This document shows, piece by piece, positions 17,139 to 24,630 of a stretch of DNA of 64,000 bases. The number at the start of each line of letters is the position of its first letter. Within the stretch, counting starts at the first letter, position 1. Both the position numbers and the translations under genes were made by a program. The notes beneath the pieces are model-generated. The model saw only the letters and a list, made by a program, of their open reading frames with translations. It was not told the origin of the DNA and ran no database searches. This DNA comes from Persicimonas caeni. Its GTDB lineage: Bacteria > Myxococcota_A > Bradymonadia > Bradymonadales > Bradymonadaceae. The DNA is taken from assembly GCF_006517175.1 (NCBI RefSeq), contig NZ_CP041186.1:3685074-3749073 (forward strand). Reading direction: 5' to 3'.

Positions 17139-17150
17139 ACGGAGCGACCC

Positions 17151-17906
17151 ATGGCCGAGCGACCGCCAATCATCTTCCACGACACGGTGGATTCGACCAA
17201 CGACGTGGCGCTACGCGCGGCCGGCGAGGGCGCCGAGCACGGGGCGTGCTGGGCGGCCGACCGGCAGACCGCAGGGCGTGGGCGGCGCGAGGTCGGCGGC
17301 AAGCGTCGCAGCTGGTTTTCGCCCGAAAACGCCAACCTCTACATGACCGTGCTGCTTCGGCCCGACCTGGAGCCGTCGCGCGCCTCGGGGCTGACGCTGG
17401 CGACCGCGGCCGGCGTCTGCTCGCTGTTGCGCGGGCTGACGGGCCTGGACATCTGGGTCAAGTGGCCCAACGACCTGTATATCGGCCCAAAGAAGCTCGC
17501 CGGGATCTTGAGCGAGGCGCTCACCGGCTCGGGGGGCTTCGAGGCGGTTGTCGTTGGCCTGGGGATCAACGTGAACACCACCGCCGAGCAGGTTCCCGAC
17601 GAACTCGCCGACATCATGACGAGCCTTCGCATCGAGGCGGGGCAGGTCTTCGATAGGCTTCGGCTGTTGCAGGGGATTCGCGACGTCGTCGTCAAGTACA
17701 CCGATCAGTACGCCGACGAGGGATGGAGCTCATTTATCGACGAACTCAAGGGCTACGATCGCACCGTGGGGCGTCAGGTGCAGGTGTCGAAGAACGGCGG
17801 CTGGCGAGACGGCGTCTCGCAGGGCATCTCGGACGACGGGGGCTTGCTCGTCGAGATCGACGGTGTTGTGGAGAAGGTGCAAGCGGGTGAGGTGAAGTTT
17901 CGATAG
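17151..17906 (+). CDS. birA: Biotin-[acetyl-CoA-carboxylase] ligase (BirA, catalytic form)
   Basis: 251 residues without an N-terminal DNA-binding domain, so an enzyme-only (group I) biotin protein ligase. It adenylates biotin and transfers it to the carrier domain of acetyl-CoA or other carboxylases. Motifs: DSTNDVALR near the start, the biotinyl-AMP loop TAGRGRREVGGKR (about 42-55), VKWPNDLYIGPKKLAGIL with the catalytic lysine (about 103-121), VVVGLGINVN, and a C-terminal SH3-like domain ending VEKVQAGEVKFR. It ends convergently with the usp gene; its TAG stop is the first three bases of the palindrome at 17904. Confidence 0.95.
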   Translation: MAERPPIIFHDTVDSTNDVALRAAGEGAEHGACWAADRQTAGRGRREVGGKRRSWFSPENANLYMTVLLRPDLEPSRASGLTLATAAGVCSLLRGLTGLDIWVKWPNDLYIGPKKLAGILSEALTGSGGFEAVVVGLGINVNTTAEQVPDELADIMTSLRIEAGQVFDRLRLLQGIRDVVVKYTDQYADEGWSSFIDELKGYDRTVGRQVQVSKNGGWRDGVSQGISDDGGLLVEIDGVVEKVQAGEVKFR

Positions 17907-17954
17907 GAGGCAGACCTTCTAGGTCTGGACCAGCGCTGGAAGCGCTGCCTCCTA
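17904..17954. repeat. Cruciform-type palindrome between convergent genes, family 2 copy 1
   Basis: Outer arms TAGGAGGCAG and CTGCCTCCTA enclose two smaller hairpins (AGACC/GGTCT and CAGCGC/GCGCTG). The outer TAGs are the stop codons of birA (plus) and of the universal stress gene (minus). It may be a bidirectional terminator. A related element lies at 52600-52646. Confidence 0.75.
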
Positions 17955-18926
17955 TGACTCGTCGTTGCCCAACAAGCTCACTTCTTTCTCCGGCGGGACC
18001 ACCATCACATGCGTCGGCGCGGTGCGCGCGATCGTCCAGGCGATGCGGCCCAGCTGGCGGTGCGAGGCGGACTGGGTGTTGTGCCCGCCGACCACCACCA
18101 TGTCGGCGTCGACCTTGTCGGCGTGGTCGACGATGACCCGCGGCGGGTCGCCCACCATCACTTTTCGTTGCTGCAACAACTCGCGCGCCGAGTCCTGCTC
18201 GGGATAGGCGACCTCGACGTGGTCGACCATGCGGTCGAAGAGCGCTTCGATCTTGCTGCGGGAGCGCTCCAAGATCTTGGTGGCGTTGAAGTCGAGGGTG
18301 CGCGCCAAAATCTTGTTGGTATCTTGGGTGAGCGGGTCGGGCAGCACGTAGACGAGTTCGATGGTGGCGCCGACCTGCAGAGCAAACCCGAGCGCTTTGG
18401 CGACCACGTCGGTGCTGCGCGAGGTCAGGTCGACGGCGACCACGATGTGGTCGATGCTCGGTTTGGGGTCGTAGTCGCGCACGAGGACGACCGGGCGGGT
18501 GACCGCGCGCAGGAGCTTCTCGGCGGTCGAGCCCAATACGTTGGGTTGCACGCCGCCTTCGCCAAAGGCGCCCATGACCACCATGTCGGGGCCGACGCTG
18601 CGCACGCGCTCGCTCAGGGTCTCTTTGACCGGGCCGATCTGCATGGTGAGATCGGCGATGCTCTTGTCTTTGTCGGGATTGACCTCGAGGTGGGCGAGCA
18701 TGTGGGCGCGCGCCTCTTCGATGAGCTCGTGCTCGAACTCCACGTCGTCCTCGCCCAGCGCGGCGTACGGGAAGAGCACGCGGCGCACGTACGGGCGCCA
18801 CTCTCCGAGCGCGTGGGCCAGGTGAATGCGCGGTGAGTTCTTGCCGATGGCGCGCGCAAAGGCGAGCGCCGCGCGGCTGGAGGTCGAGAAATCGACCGGA
18901 ACGAGCACTTGCTCAACTTGGTACAT
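17952..18926 (-). CDS. Tandem universal stress protein (two Usp domains)
   Basis: 324 residues with two UspA domains. Domain 1 starts MYQVEQVLVPVDFSTSSRAA and has an intact ATP-binding signature G-2x-G-9x-GS in VVMGAFGEGG..VLGS (about 130-150). Domain 2 starts HIVVAVDLTSRST (about 170), and its equivalent motif VVGGHNTQSASHRQLGR is degenerate, so probably only one domain binds ATP. Ends in an acidic tail. The start is ATG 18926: the frame continues upstream to 19061 but those codons are the palindromic repeat at 18959, so they are not part of the protein. The role in stress survival is inferred from family. Confidence 0.9.
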   Translation of the reverse strand: MYQVEQVLVPVDFSTSSRAALAFARAIGKNSPRIHLAHALGEWRPYVRRVLFPYAALGEDDVEFEHELIEEARAHMLAHLEVNPDKDKSIADLTMQIGPVKETLSERVRSVGPDMVVMGAFGEGGVQPNVLGSTAEKLLRAVTRPVVLVRDYDPKPSIDHIVVAVDLTSRSTDVVAKALGFALQVGATIELVYVLPDPLTQDTNKILARTLDFNATKILERSRSKIEALFDRMVDHVEVAYPEQDSARELLQQRKVMVGDPPRVIVDHADKVDADMVVVGGHNTQSASHRQLGRIAWTIARTAPTHVMVVPPEKEVSLLGNDES

Positions 18927-18958
18927 TGAGAGCTGTCTACAGTGGTTGCTTGTTGCAA

Positions 18959-19009
18959 CCCCCTCCGCCTCGCGCACGACGCTCGGCACCTCCCCGACGT
19001 GGGGAGGGG
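18959..19009. repeat. Palindromic intergenic repeat, family 1 copy D
   Basis: CCCTCCGCCTCGCGCACGAC, then GCTCGGCACC and a CCTCCCCgacgtGGGGAGG hairpin. It abuts the stop codon of the calcium-repeat lipoprotein gene on the minus strand and may terminate it. Confidence 0.8.
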
Positions 19010-19663
19010 TTAGGGGAGTTGGTCGAATTCGTCGGGCGAGCCGTCGCCGTTTTGGTCCCAACCGACGCGTTCGCGTTGGCCTTCCTCGTCGTAATACTCG
19101 AACAGGTCGGGGGTGCCGTCGCCGTCTTGGTCGCGCTCGACACGCAGCAGGCGGCCCTCTTTGTTGTAGAATTTGACGATCGAGAATTCGTCGTCGAAGT
19201 TGACCGACATCGCCTTACGGGTGACCACGCCGTCTTTGTAGTAGGCGACGACGTCGACTTTGCCGTCGAGGTCGAGGTCCATCTCCTCTTCGATGATGTT
19301 GCCCGACCCGTCGAGGTATTGCCACAGGTCGACGCTGCCGTCGAAGTTCATGTCGCGCTCGATGCGCACCACGCCTTCAGAGCTCTTGTAACTCCACTGG
19401 TCGGGCTGATCGTCTTTGTTGAGGTCGATCTTTTCGGCGCTCAATCCCTTCGAAGAGAGGTTGCCGTGGCGCTTGCGCCGGGCGTCAGCCTCTCCGGGCT
19501 GGCCCTTGTTGGCGTCTCGGGCTGCTTGGGCGTCGCGCTCGGCCTCGTCACTCTGATCGCCGCACCCGACGCTGCCGGTGAGCATCAAAAGGGTGGCGCT
19601 CATGGCGACCAGGGTCGCACGTGCAGGCGATCGACTCGCCAAACTCGTCCAGTTCAACTTCAC
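19010..19663 (-). CDS. Lipoprotein with EF-hand-like calcium-binding repeats
   Basis: 217 residues. The signal peptide ends MLTGSVGC, giving a lipidated cysteine. After a charged linker (about 35-75) come five to six repeats of the type D-x-N/D-x-D-G-x-x-D followed by an aromatic strand: DLNKDDQPDQWSY, DMNFDGSVDLWQY, DLDLDGKVDVVAYY, DQDGDGTPDLFEYY and DQNGDGSPDEF. These are short calcium-binding loops as in dockerin/TSP3-like and other extracellular repeat proteins. Likely a cell-surface or periplasmic calcium-dependent scaffold. Divergent from the cation antiporter gene, whose family includes calcium exchangers; a shared calcium theme is possible but unproven. Confidence 0.8.
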   Translation of the reverse strand: MKLNWTSLASRSPARATLVAMSATLLMLTGSVGCGDQSDEAERDAQAARDANKGQPGEADARRKRHGNLSSKGLSAEKIDLNKDDQPDQWSYKSSEGVVRIERDMNFDGSVDLWQYLDGSGNIIEEEMDLDLDGKVDVVAYYKDGVVTRKAMSVNFDDEFSIVKFYNKEGRLLRVERDQDGDGTPDLFEYYDEEGQRERVGWDQNGDGSPDEFDQLP

Positions 19664-19786
19664 AATCTGTCCAGGTGAGCTGTCTAGGTGATTGGGTCCA
19701 GATGATTGTAGGGAAGTGCGTGTGGTCCGGGACGAAAACTACTGTCGAGCCCCGACCGTCCCTATGGTTCGTAATTACCAGAGTTG

Positions 19787-19870
19787 GACTCGTTGGGCAA
19801 CCGAGTCGGGCCCGAGTGATCGGGGCGTAAGCGCCCGTTCGAGTTGACGAACCCCCCGGTGCGCGCTAGC
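19787..19870 (+). promoter_or_regulatory. Run of consecutive short hairpins upstream of the cation antiporter
   Basis: Within the 298-base divergent intergenic gap there are at least four back-to-back stems: GACTCG/CGAGTC (19787-19807), CCCGA/TCGGG (19811-19824), GGGCG/CGCCC (19823-19836) and GTTCG/CGAAC (19837-19852). A weaker GTGC/GCAC stem follows. The layout resembles a structured 5' leader, possibly a cis-regulatory RNA. I do not recognise a named riboswitch class. The rest of the gap shows no gene. Confidence 0.45.
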
Positions 19871-19961
19871 ACTTCGGGCCAGTCTCAGTCGTTGTGGCGC
19901 CCGTGCCGAGTCTGCCCCCGGGGCGCTCGATTGCAGGCCGACCAAGGCATTTGGAACGTAT

Positions 19962-20915
19962 ATGATTATCGAAATTCTCCTCTTTGTGGTGGGACTCGTC
20001 CTGCTGTACTTCGGCGCCGAGTTTCTGGTCGCCGGAGCCAGCGCGGTGGCGCTGCGTTTGGGGATCACCCCGCTTGTGGTCGGCCTGACGGTCGTCGCCT
20101 TCGGCACCAGCGCTCCCGAGTTGCTGGTCTGCTTGATGGCGGCCTTCAAGGGCACCGACGACATCTCCGTGGGCAATATCATCGGCAGCAATATCGCCAA
20201 TATCGCGCTGATCTTGGGGTGTGCGTCACTGGTGCGCCCCCTCGAGGTCCACGTGCAGGCGGTGCGCCGAGAGTTTCCGGTCATGGTCGTCGCCTCGATC
20301 ATGATGGTGCTCGTCGCCTTCGACGGCACGATCACCCGGCTGGAGGGCGGTATTTTGGCGATCAGCATGGTGTTCTACCTGGTCTTCGCCTTCTTCGCGG
20401 CGCAAAAAGGCGGTGACGTCGACGTCGAGGGGCTCGACGAGCTCGAGGAGGCCGACACCGAAGCGCCCGCGCTCGCCGACATGGCCAAGATCGCCGGGGG
20501 CATCCTGGGGCTGGCCGGCGGTGCGTACCTGATGGTCGAGTCGGCGACCGTGATTGCCAAGGCGATCGGCATCCCGGAGCTGGTCATCGGCATCACCGTG
20601 GTCGCCTTCGGCACGAGCCTTCCCGAGCTCGCCACCAGCTTGGTGGCCGCCTACCGCAACGAGTCCGATATCTCGGTCGGAAACGTCATCGGCTCGAATA
20701 TCTTCAATATCTTTTTGGTGCTCGGCCTCTCGTCAATCGTGGTGCCGATCGCCGTCGGCCAGGCCGCCATCGACTTCGACCTGTGGATCATGTTGGGCGT
20801 GGCCCTGGGAATTTGGCCGATCTTGCGCACCGGCCATCGCGTCTCGCGCTTGGAAGGCGCCTTCATGCTGGCGTTTTATGTCGGCTATGTCGTCTACTTG
20901 TTCATGCGCACCTAA
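19962..20915 (+). CDS. Na+/Ca2+-type cation antiporter (CaCA family)
   Basis: 317 residues, about ten membrane segments. The two inverted alpha-repeats that form the ion path are explicit: GTSAPELLVCLMAA with GNIIGSNIANI in the first half, and GTSLPELATSLVAA with GNVIGSNIFNI in the second. An acidic cytoplasmic loop (VEGLDELEEADTEAPAL, about 155-170) separates the halves. This layout matches YrbG-like inner-membrane calcium/sodium or K+-dependent exchangers. ATG 19962 has only a weak upstream site (GGCATTTGGAACG). The leader contains a series of hairpins. nadE follows 28 bases later. Confidence 0.92.
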   Translation: MIIEILLFVVGLVLLYFGAEFLVAGASAVALRLGITPLVVGLTVVAFGTSAPELLVCLMAAFKGTDDISVGNIIGSNIANIALILGCASLVRPLEVHVQAVRREFPVMVVASIMMVLVAFDGTITRLEGGILAISMVFYLVFAFFAAQKGGDVDVEGLDELEEADTEAPALADMAKIAGGILGLAGGAYLMVESATVIAKAIGIPELVIGITVVAFGTSLPELATSLVAAYRNESDISVGNVIGSNIFNIFLVLGLSSIVVPIAVGQAAIDFDLWIMLGVALGIWPILRTGHRVSRLEGAFMLAFYVGYVVYLFMRT

Positions 20916-20943
20916 AGAATTCATGCGCACCTGAGAAGGAATC

Positions 20944-22641
20944 ATGTCGTCACAAAGCCGTACATTGCGAATCGCCCTCGCCCAGCTCAACTACACGGTG
21001 GGAGATTTGGAGGGCAATGTCGCCCTCATCGCCGAGCATATCGAGCGAGCGCGCACCGAAGGGGCCGATCTGGTGGTCTTCTCGGAGTGCGCGTTGCTGG
21101 GGTATCCGCCGCGCGACATGGTCGAGCGCGATGAGCTCATCGCCCGCCAACTCGCCAAGCTCGACGAGGTCGCCGCGTTGAGTGACGACGAGCTGGGCGT
21201 GCTCTTGGGCTTTATCGACAAGAACCCCGGCGAGCAGGGAAAGACGCTTCGCAACGCGGCCGCGCTGTGTCACGGCGGCGAGGTCGTCGGCAAGGTTTTC
21301 AAGCGCCTGCTGCCGACTTACGACGTGTTCGACGAGGACCGCTACTTCGAGCCGGGCGACGATGCGCGCACGTTCGCGTTCAAGGGCGTCGAGTTGGGCA
21401 TCAGCGTGTGCGAAGACGCCTGGAACGAGCGCGATTTCTGGGAGCGCCCGCTCTACTGGGTCGACCCGGTCAAAGAGCTCGCCGAGGCGGGCGCCGAGTT
21501 GCTGATCAACATCGCCGCCAGCCCCTTCCACGTGCACAAGGGCGAGTTTCGCCGTCGGCTGCTGGCGAGCCACGCCAGCTCGCATGGGCGCACGATGGTC
21601 TTCGTCAACCAGATCGGCGGCCACGACGAGCTCATCTTCGACGGCCGCTCCCTGGTCGTCACGCCCGACGGGGAGGTGTCCTGCCGGCTCGCCGAGTTCG
21701 CCGAGGACTTCACCGTCCGCGAGATTCCGGTCGATGCGGCCGACGCCGTCGAGCCGCCGAGCTTGGCCGACATCTCCGAGGATACCGCCACTCAGGCCCG
21801 AAAGGCGGTGGTGATGGGGATTCGCGATTACTTTCACAAGAGCGGCTTCGAGGGCGCGGTCATCGGCGTCTCCGGTGGTATCGACTCGGCGCTGACCGCC
21901 GCGCTGGCTGCCGAGGCGCTGGGGCCCGAAAACGTGCTCGGCGTGGCGATGCCCACGCGCTACACGCGCGACATGAGCAACGAGGACGCCAAGATTTTGG
22001 CCGACAACCTGGGGATCGACTTTCAGACCATCCCCATCGAAGAGACGTTCGGCGCGTTTTTGGCGCAGATGGCCCCCGCCTTCGAAGGCTATGACGAAGG
22101 GATCGCCGAGGAGAATATTCAGGCGCGTATCCGCGGCACGACCTTGATGGCACTGAGCAACAAGTACGGAAAGCTCGTGCTGGTGCCCAGCAACAAGAGC
22201 GAGCTCGCCGTGGGCTACTCGACGCTGTACGGGGACATGGTCGGCGCGCTGAGTCCGCTAGGAGACTGCCTCAAGACGCTGGTCTATGACATGGCTCGGT
22301 CGCTGAACGTGGAGGCGGGCAAAGAGGTCATCCCGGGGCGCACCATCGAGCGCGCTCCGTCGGCGGAGCTTCGCCCCGACCAGACCGACCAGGACGCGCT
22401 GCCGCCCTACGAGGTGCTCGACGCCATCTTGGAGGCTTACATGAACGACGGGTTGTCGGCTGCCGAGATCGTCGAGCGCGGCTTCGACGCCGAGCTCGTC
22501 GACGACACGCTCAAAAAGCTGTTTCGCGCCGAGTACAAGCGCTGGCAGGCCGCGCCGGTGCTCAAGGTGACGTCCAAGGCGTTCGGCGTCGGTTGGCGCT
22601 ACCCGCTGGCGGCGAGCTACGCCGATTTGCGCGAGAAATGA
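20944..22641 (+). CDS. nadE: Glutamine-dependent NAD+ synthetase NadE
   Basis: 565 residues: an N-terminal nitrilase-type glutaminase domain fused to an ammonia-dependent NAD synthetase domain. The glutaminase triad is visible as Glu48 (VVFSECALLGY), Lys120 (GKVFKRLLP) and Cys156 (ISVCEDAW). The synthetase PP-loop is VIGVSGGIDSALTAALAAEA (about 305-324), followed by MPTRYTRDMS, PSNKSELAVGYSTLYGDMVG and PSAELRPDQTDQDALPPYE. It completes NAD from deamido-NAD. Start ATG 20944 follows GAGAAGG. Together with nadC, two steps of the NAD pathway lie within 7 kb but not in one operon. Confidence 0.97.
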   Translation: MSSQSRTLRIALAQLNYTVGDLEGNVALIAEHIERARTEGADLVVFSECALLGYPPRDMVERDELIARQLAKLDEVAALSDDELGVLLGFIDKNPGEQGKTLRNAAALCHGGEVVGKVFKRLLPTYDVFDEDRYFEPGDDARTFAFKGVELGISVCEDAWNERDFWERPLYWVDPVKELAEAGAELLINIAASPFHVHKGEFRRRLLASHASSHGRTMVFVNQIGGHDELIFDGRSLVVTPDGEVSCRLAEFAEDFTVREIPVDAADAVEPPSLADISEDTATQARKAVVMGIRDYFHKSGFEGAVIGVSGGIDSALTAALAAEALGPENVLGVAMPTRYTRDMSNEDAKILADNLGIDFQTIPIEETFGAFLAQMAPAFEGYDEGIAEENIQARIRGTTLMALSNKYGKLVLVPSNKSELAVGYSTLYGDMVGALSPLGDCLKTLVYDMARSLNVEAGKEVIPGRTIERAPSAELRPDQTDQDALPPYEVLDAILEAYMNDGLSAAEIVERGFDAELVDDTLKKLFRAEYKRWQAAPVLKVTSKAFGVGWRYPLAASYADLREK

Positions 22642-22723
22642 GGAAGTTGTTGCCAACTGCCACCGTGTCTCTATCTTGGTGGCGCCAATCATTTTGACGA
22701 TGACGTAACGAGGTAGCCAAACC

Positions 22724-23038
22724 ATGGCCGACGAAAACAACAAGAAGACCTGGGGCAACATCGAGCCCGACGAGATCGCGGACTACGAGCTGGTCGACGT
22801 GTATACCAGCTACAACTTCGCCGAGGCCGAGCTGATCCGCGATATTCTGCTCGACAACCAGATCGACTGCTTTCTGCAAAAGCTGCACCCCTCGCAGTTC
22901 CCCATGGACGTGGGCAAGCACGGCCAGATCCGCGTGACGGTCGACGAGAACAAGGTCGAAGCCGCTCGCAGCCTGCTCCAAGAGGCGATCGACGAAGGGG
23001 CGCTCAGCGGCGAGGGCACCTTCGACGTCGAAGGTTGA
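22724..23038 (+). CDS. DUF2007-like small protein
   Basis: 104 residues. The core LVDVYTSYNFAEAELIRDIL, the variable middle LDNQIDCFLQKLHP and GQIRVTVDENKVEAARSLLQ have the strand-helix-strand layout of the DUF2007 (putative signal-transducing) family: a strand ending in a helix that follows EAEL/I, and a second half ending EAARSLLQEA. Cytoplasmic, acidic C-terminus. Function unknown in the family. It has its own 80-base upstream region after nadE and stands just before the tRNA island. Confidence 0.7.
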   Translation: MADENNKKTWGNIEPDEIADYELVDVYTSYNFAEAELIRDILLDNQIDCFLQKLHPSQFPMDVGKHGQIRVTVDENKVEAARSLLQEAIDEGALSGEGTFDVEG

Positions 23039-23075
23039 TCGCAGGAATGAGAGGAAATTGGTCGCGGTTGCAGTA

Positions 23076-23104
23076 TTGAAAGTGGCCGGCCGATCCTCTA
23101 TAAG
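23076..23104 (+). promoter_or_regulatory. Sigma-70-type promoter for tRNA-Pro
   Basis: TTGAAA at 23076-23081, a 17-base spacer, then TATAAG at 23099-23104. It is placed correctly to start transcription near 23111, at the beginning of the hairpin that precedes tRNA-Pro. Confidence 0.65.
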
Positions 23105-23111
23105 CCACATC

Positions 23112-23139
23112 CTGCAAACGCGAGCCTTCGCGTTTGCAG
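23112..23139 (+). other. Perfect hairpin in the tRNA-Pro leader
   Basis: CTGCAAACGCGA, loop GCCT, TCGCGTTTGCAG: twelve uninterrupted base pairs ending three bases before the tRNA. There is no T-tract, so it is not a terminator for the upstream gene. It may guide 5' processing or stabilise the leader. Confidence 0.6.
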
Positions 23140-23142
23140 TCA

Positions 23143-23216
23143 CGGGGCGTGGCGCAGCCTGGTAGCGCGCCTGCTTTGGGAGCAGGAAGTCCTCAGTTCG
23201 AATCTGGGCGCCCCGA
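23143..23216 (+). tRNA. tRNA-Pro (TGG)
   Basis: 74 bases. Acceptor CGGGGCG pairs with CGCCCCG, anticodon stem CCTGC/GCAGG encloses loop TTTGGGA (anticodon TGG), and the T-arm is TCAGTTCGAATCTGG. CCA is not encoded. Confidence 0.95.
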
Positions 23217-23222
23217 CTTCTT

Positions 23223-23386
23223 GGCGGTGAGATGGGAGAGGCTCCCGTCACCGCGCCGTCCGATTTGCGCATCTTCGGTTTCGAAAAGCCTCGACGATGC
23301 CGCTGGCATCGCCTGCGTTTTTCGATATCCGAATCTGCATCAAATCGTCTCGGCGCGGCTCGGTCCCCCTCTCCCATCTCACCGCC
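23223..23386. repeat. 164-base palindromic element between tRNA-Pro and tRNA-Arg
   Basis: Perfect 19-base terminal arms (GGCGGTGAGATGGGAGAGG at 23223-23241 and its complement at 23368-23386) and a long imperfect inner palindrome (CGATTTG..CAAATCG, centre GATGCCgctGGCATC). No coding capacity. The size and architecture fit a non-autonomous mobile element (MITE-like) or a large structured RNA; GACTT occurs near both ends (23215, 23387), a possible trace of target duplication. Confidence 0.75.
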
Positions 23387-23420
23387 GACTTTGGTTTGGA
23401 AGCTTTCGAGTTTCCCCAGA

Positions 23421-23494
23421 GCGCCCGTAGCTCAGCTGGATAGAGCATCGGCCTTCTAAGCCGACGGTCACAGGTTCGAATCCTGTCGGGCGTG
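23421..23494 (+). tRNA. tRNA-Arg (TCT)
   Basis: 74 bases. Acceptor GCGCCCG pairs with CGGGCGT (G1-U72 wobble, also seen in the other Arg tRNA of this window). Anticodon stem TCGGC/GCCGA with loop CTTCTAA (anticodon TCT). T-arm CACAGGTTCGAATCCTGT. No encoded CCA. Confidence 0.94.
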
Positions 23495-23511
23495 CTTTTC
23501 GATTGTTGAAA

Positions 23512-23747
23512 GCGGAATAGCTCAGCTGGATAGAGCATCGGCCTTTGAGGTTTGGCTGGTGCTTTCCGGGCCGAGCATGACGAAGGCCACATCAGCGATG
23601 GCGAAGCGATGTCGAGGAGGCGATGTTGACGACATCGTCGACGAGGCAGCGCAAAGGCAGCGCTGATGTGGACGAGTCAGGCGAAGGGAGCGGAAGCTCC
23701 AGCCAAACCTGAGCCGACGGTCACAGGTTCGAATCCTGTCGGGCGTG
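23512..23747 (+). pseudogene. Broken tRNA-Arg copy split in the anticodon loop by a palindromic insert
   Basis: The 5' part (ATAGCTCAGCTGGATAGAGC then ATCGGCCTT) and the 3' part (GCCGACGGTCACAGGTTCG to CGGGCGTG) repeat the neighbouring tRNA-Arg almost base for base, including the sequence after its end. Between them, inside the anticodon loop, lie about 160 extra bases. The 5' acceptor strand reads GCGGAAT and no longer pairs with CGGGCGT, so even a spliced product could not form a normal acceptor stem. Best read as a tandem duplicate of the Arg gene that decayed and was interrupted. Confidence 0.8.
23549..23709. mobile_element. 161-base MITE-like palindromic insert in the tRNA-Arg copy
   Basis: Terminal inverted repeats GGTTTGGCTGG (23549) and CCAGCCAAACC (to 23709), which extend imperfectly inward (GCTTTCC/GGAAGC). 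Nested arms CCACATCAGCG/CGCTGATGTGG and a CGATGTCG/CGACATCG centre follow. TGA (or TGAG) flanks both ends, consistent with a short target-site duplication. No open reading frame. Too small and too symmetric for a normal group I intron. Confidence 0.65.
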
Positions 23748-23917
23748 CTTCTTTTTGATTCCTGCATCTGGTTTTCTCCCATCGTCCGAGCCGCGAATTT
23801 GTGTGGTTTCGGCGCCGGGCCTACTCGCTGCTGAGTTCATTGCCAGTCGGCTCGTTCCGCCACGAGTCGGAAGATCAGTTTGGATTTCGCCGAAAATGCA
23901 ATTTGAGGGGACGTGTT

Positions 23918-24583
23918 GTGGATGCAATTGTGCTCGTCGTGGCGCTTGGATTCTCGGTCGTTTGGATTCTTGGTTCCCTGTGGATGCTCAAGAGGAGCAT
24001 GCGTTCGGTTGCGCCACACGAGGCGCTGGTGATCATGAGGTCTGCAGAGCCCCATGTGGCCTTTAGCCGCGCTCTGGTGTTGCCGTACGTTCAAGAGGCG
24101 TACGTCCTCTCGACGAAGACGGTCGAGGTGCCGGTGCAGTGCGTCGGCCAAGAGGCTTGCCGCACGGCCGACAACCTGAAGGCTGATGTGGAGGTGAGTT
24201 TCTGGGTCAAGGTGAATCGCACCAGAGAAGACGTGTTGCGGGTGGTCGAGACGCACGGGTGCGAGAAAGCTTCTGACCCGGAGTTCGTGCGCAGCTTGTT
24301 CAGGCGCAAATTTGTCGAGACCTTGCGTACGGTCGTACGTTCCCTCGACTACGACGCACTGGAGCGCGAATTTCCGAAGATCGGTGAGCAGGTCGTACGC
24401 TTGTTGGGCCCTGACCTGGGCGGGTTCGTCATCGAGGAATTTGTCGTCGAATCGTGCAAGGCGACCGCTCTGGAGCACTACGACGAGCATGACCCGCTCG
24501 ATCGTCAGGGACTGGCGCGGTTAGATGGTTCACATCGCGGCCAGGCGCCTGTCGAACCGGCCGCCGATGCCGCCGACTGGTAG
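23918..24583 (+). CDS. Short SPFH/band-7 (flotillin-like) membrane protein
   Basis: 221 residues. One N-terminal membrane segment (IVLVVALGFSVVWILGSLWM, about 4-24) is followed by a band-7/SPFH-like domain: VAPHEALVIMRSAEPHVAFS, LPYVQEAYVLSTKTVEVPVQ, then NLKADVEVSFWVKVNRTRED and a helical section FVRSLFRRKFVETLRTVVRS. The protein ends shortly after the SPFH domain with a proline/alanine tail, lacking the long coiled coil of true flotillins. Start GTG 23918 is chosen for its GAGGGG site eight bases upstream and because it opens just before the membrane segment; an ATG at 23801 would add 39 residues of repeat-derived-looking sequence. Confidence 0.65.
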   Translation: MDAIVLVVALGFSVVWILGSLWMLKRSMRSVAPHEALVIMRSAEPHVAFSRALVLPYVQEAYVLSTKTVEVPVQCVGQEACRTADNLKADVEVSFWVKVNRTREDVLRVVETHGCEKASDPEFVRSLFRRKFVETLRTVVRSLDYDALEREFPKIGEQVVRLLGPDLGGFVIEEFVVESCKATALEHYDEHDPLDRQGLARLDGSHRGQAPVEPAADAADW

Positions 24584-24630
24584 TCGCTTTTCGCGGCCAA
24601 GGTCATCCGCGGGCCTCGAGATGAAGCGGA

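Noticed and set aside
15741-17180. 479-codon minus-strand frame opposite the flavoprotein and nadC
   Set aside because: Same shadow effect; nadC motifs fix the coding strand.
18927-19061. 45-residue N-terminal extension of the universal stress protein
   Set aside because: The extra codons are the family 1 palindromic repeat read in frame; the Usp domain starts at the ATG at 18926.
23512-23747. Group I intron in a functional tRNA-Arg
   Set aside because: The insert is about 160 bases, fully palindromic with terminal inverted repeats, lacks a recognisable group I core, and the acceptor stem of the host tRNA no longer pairs. Kept only as an alternative.
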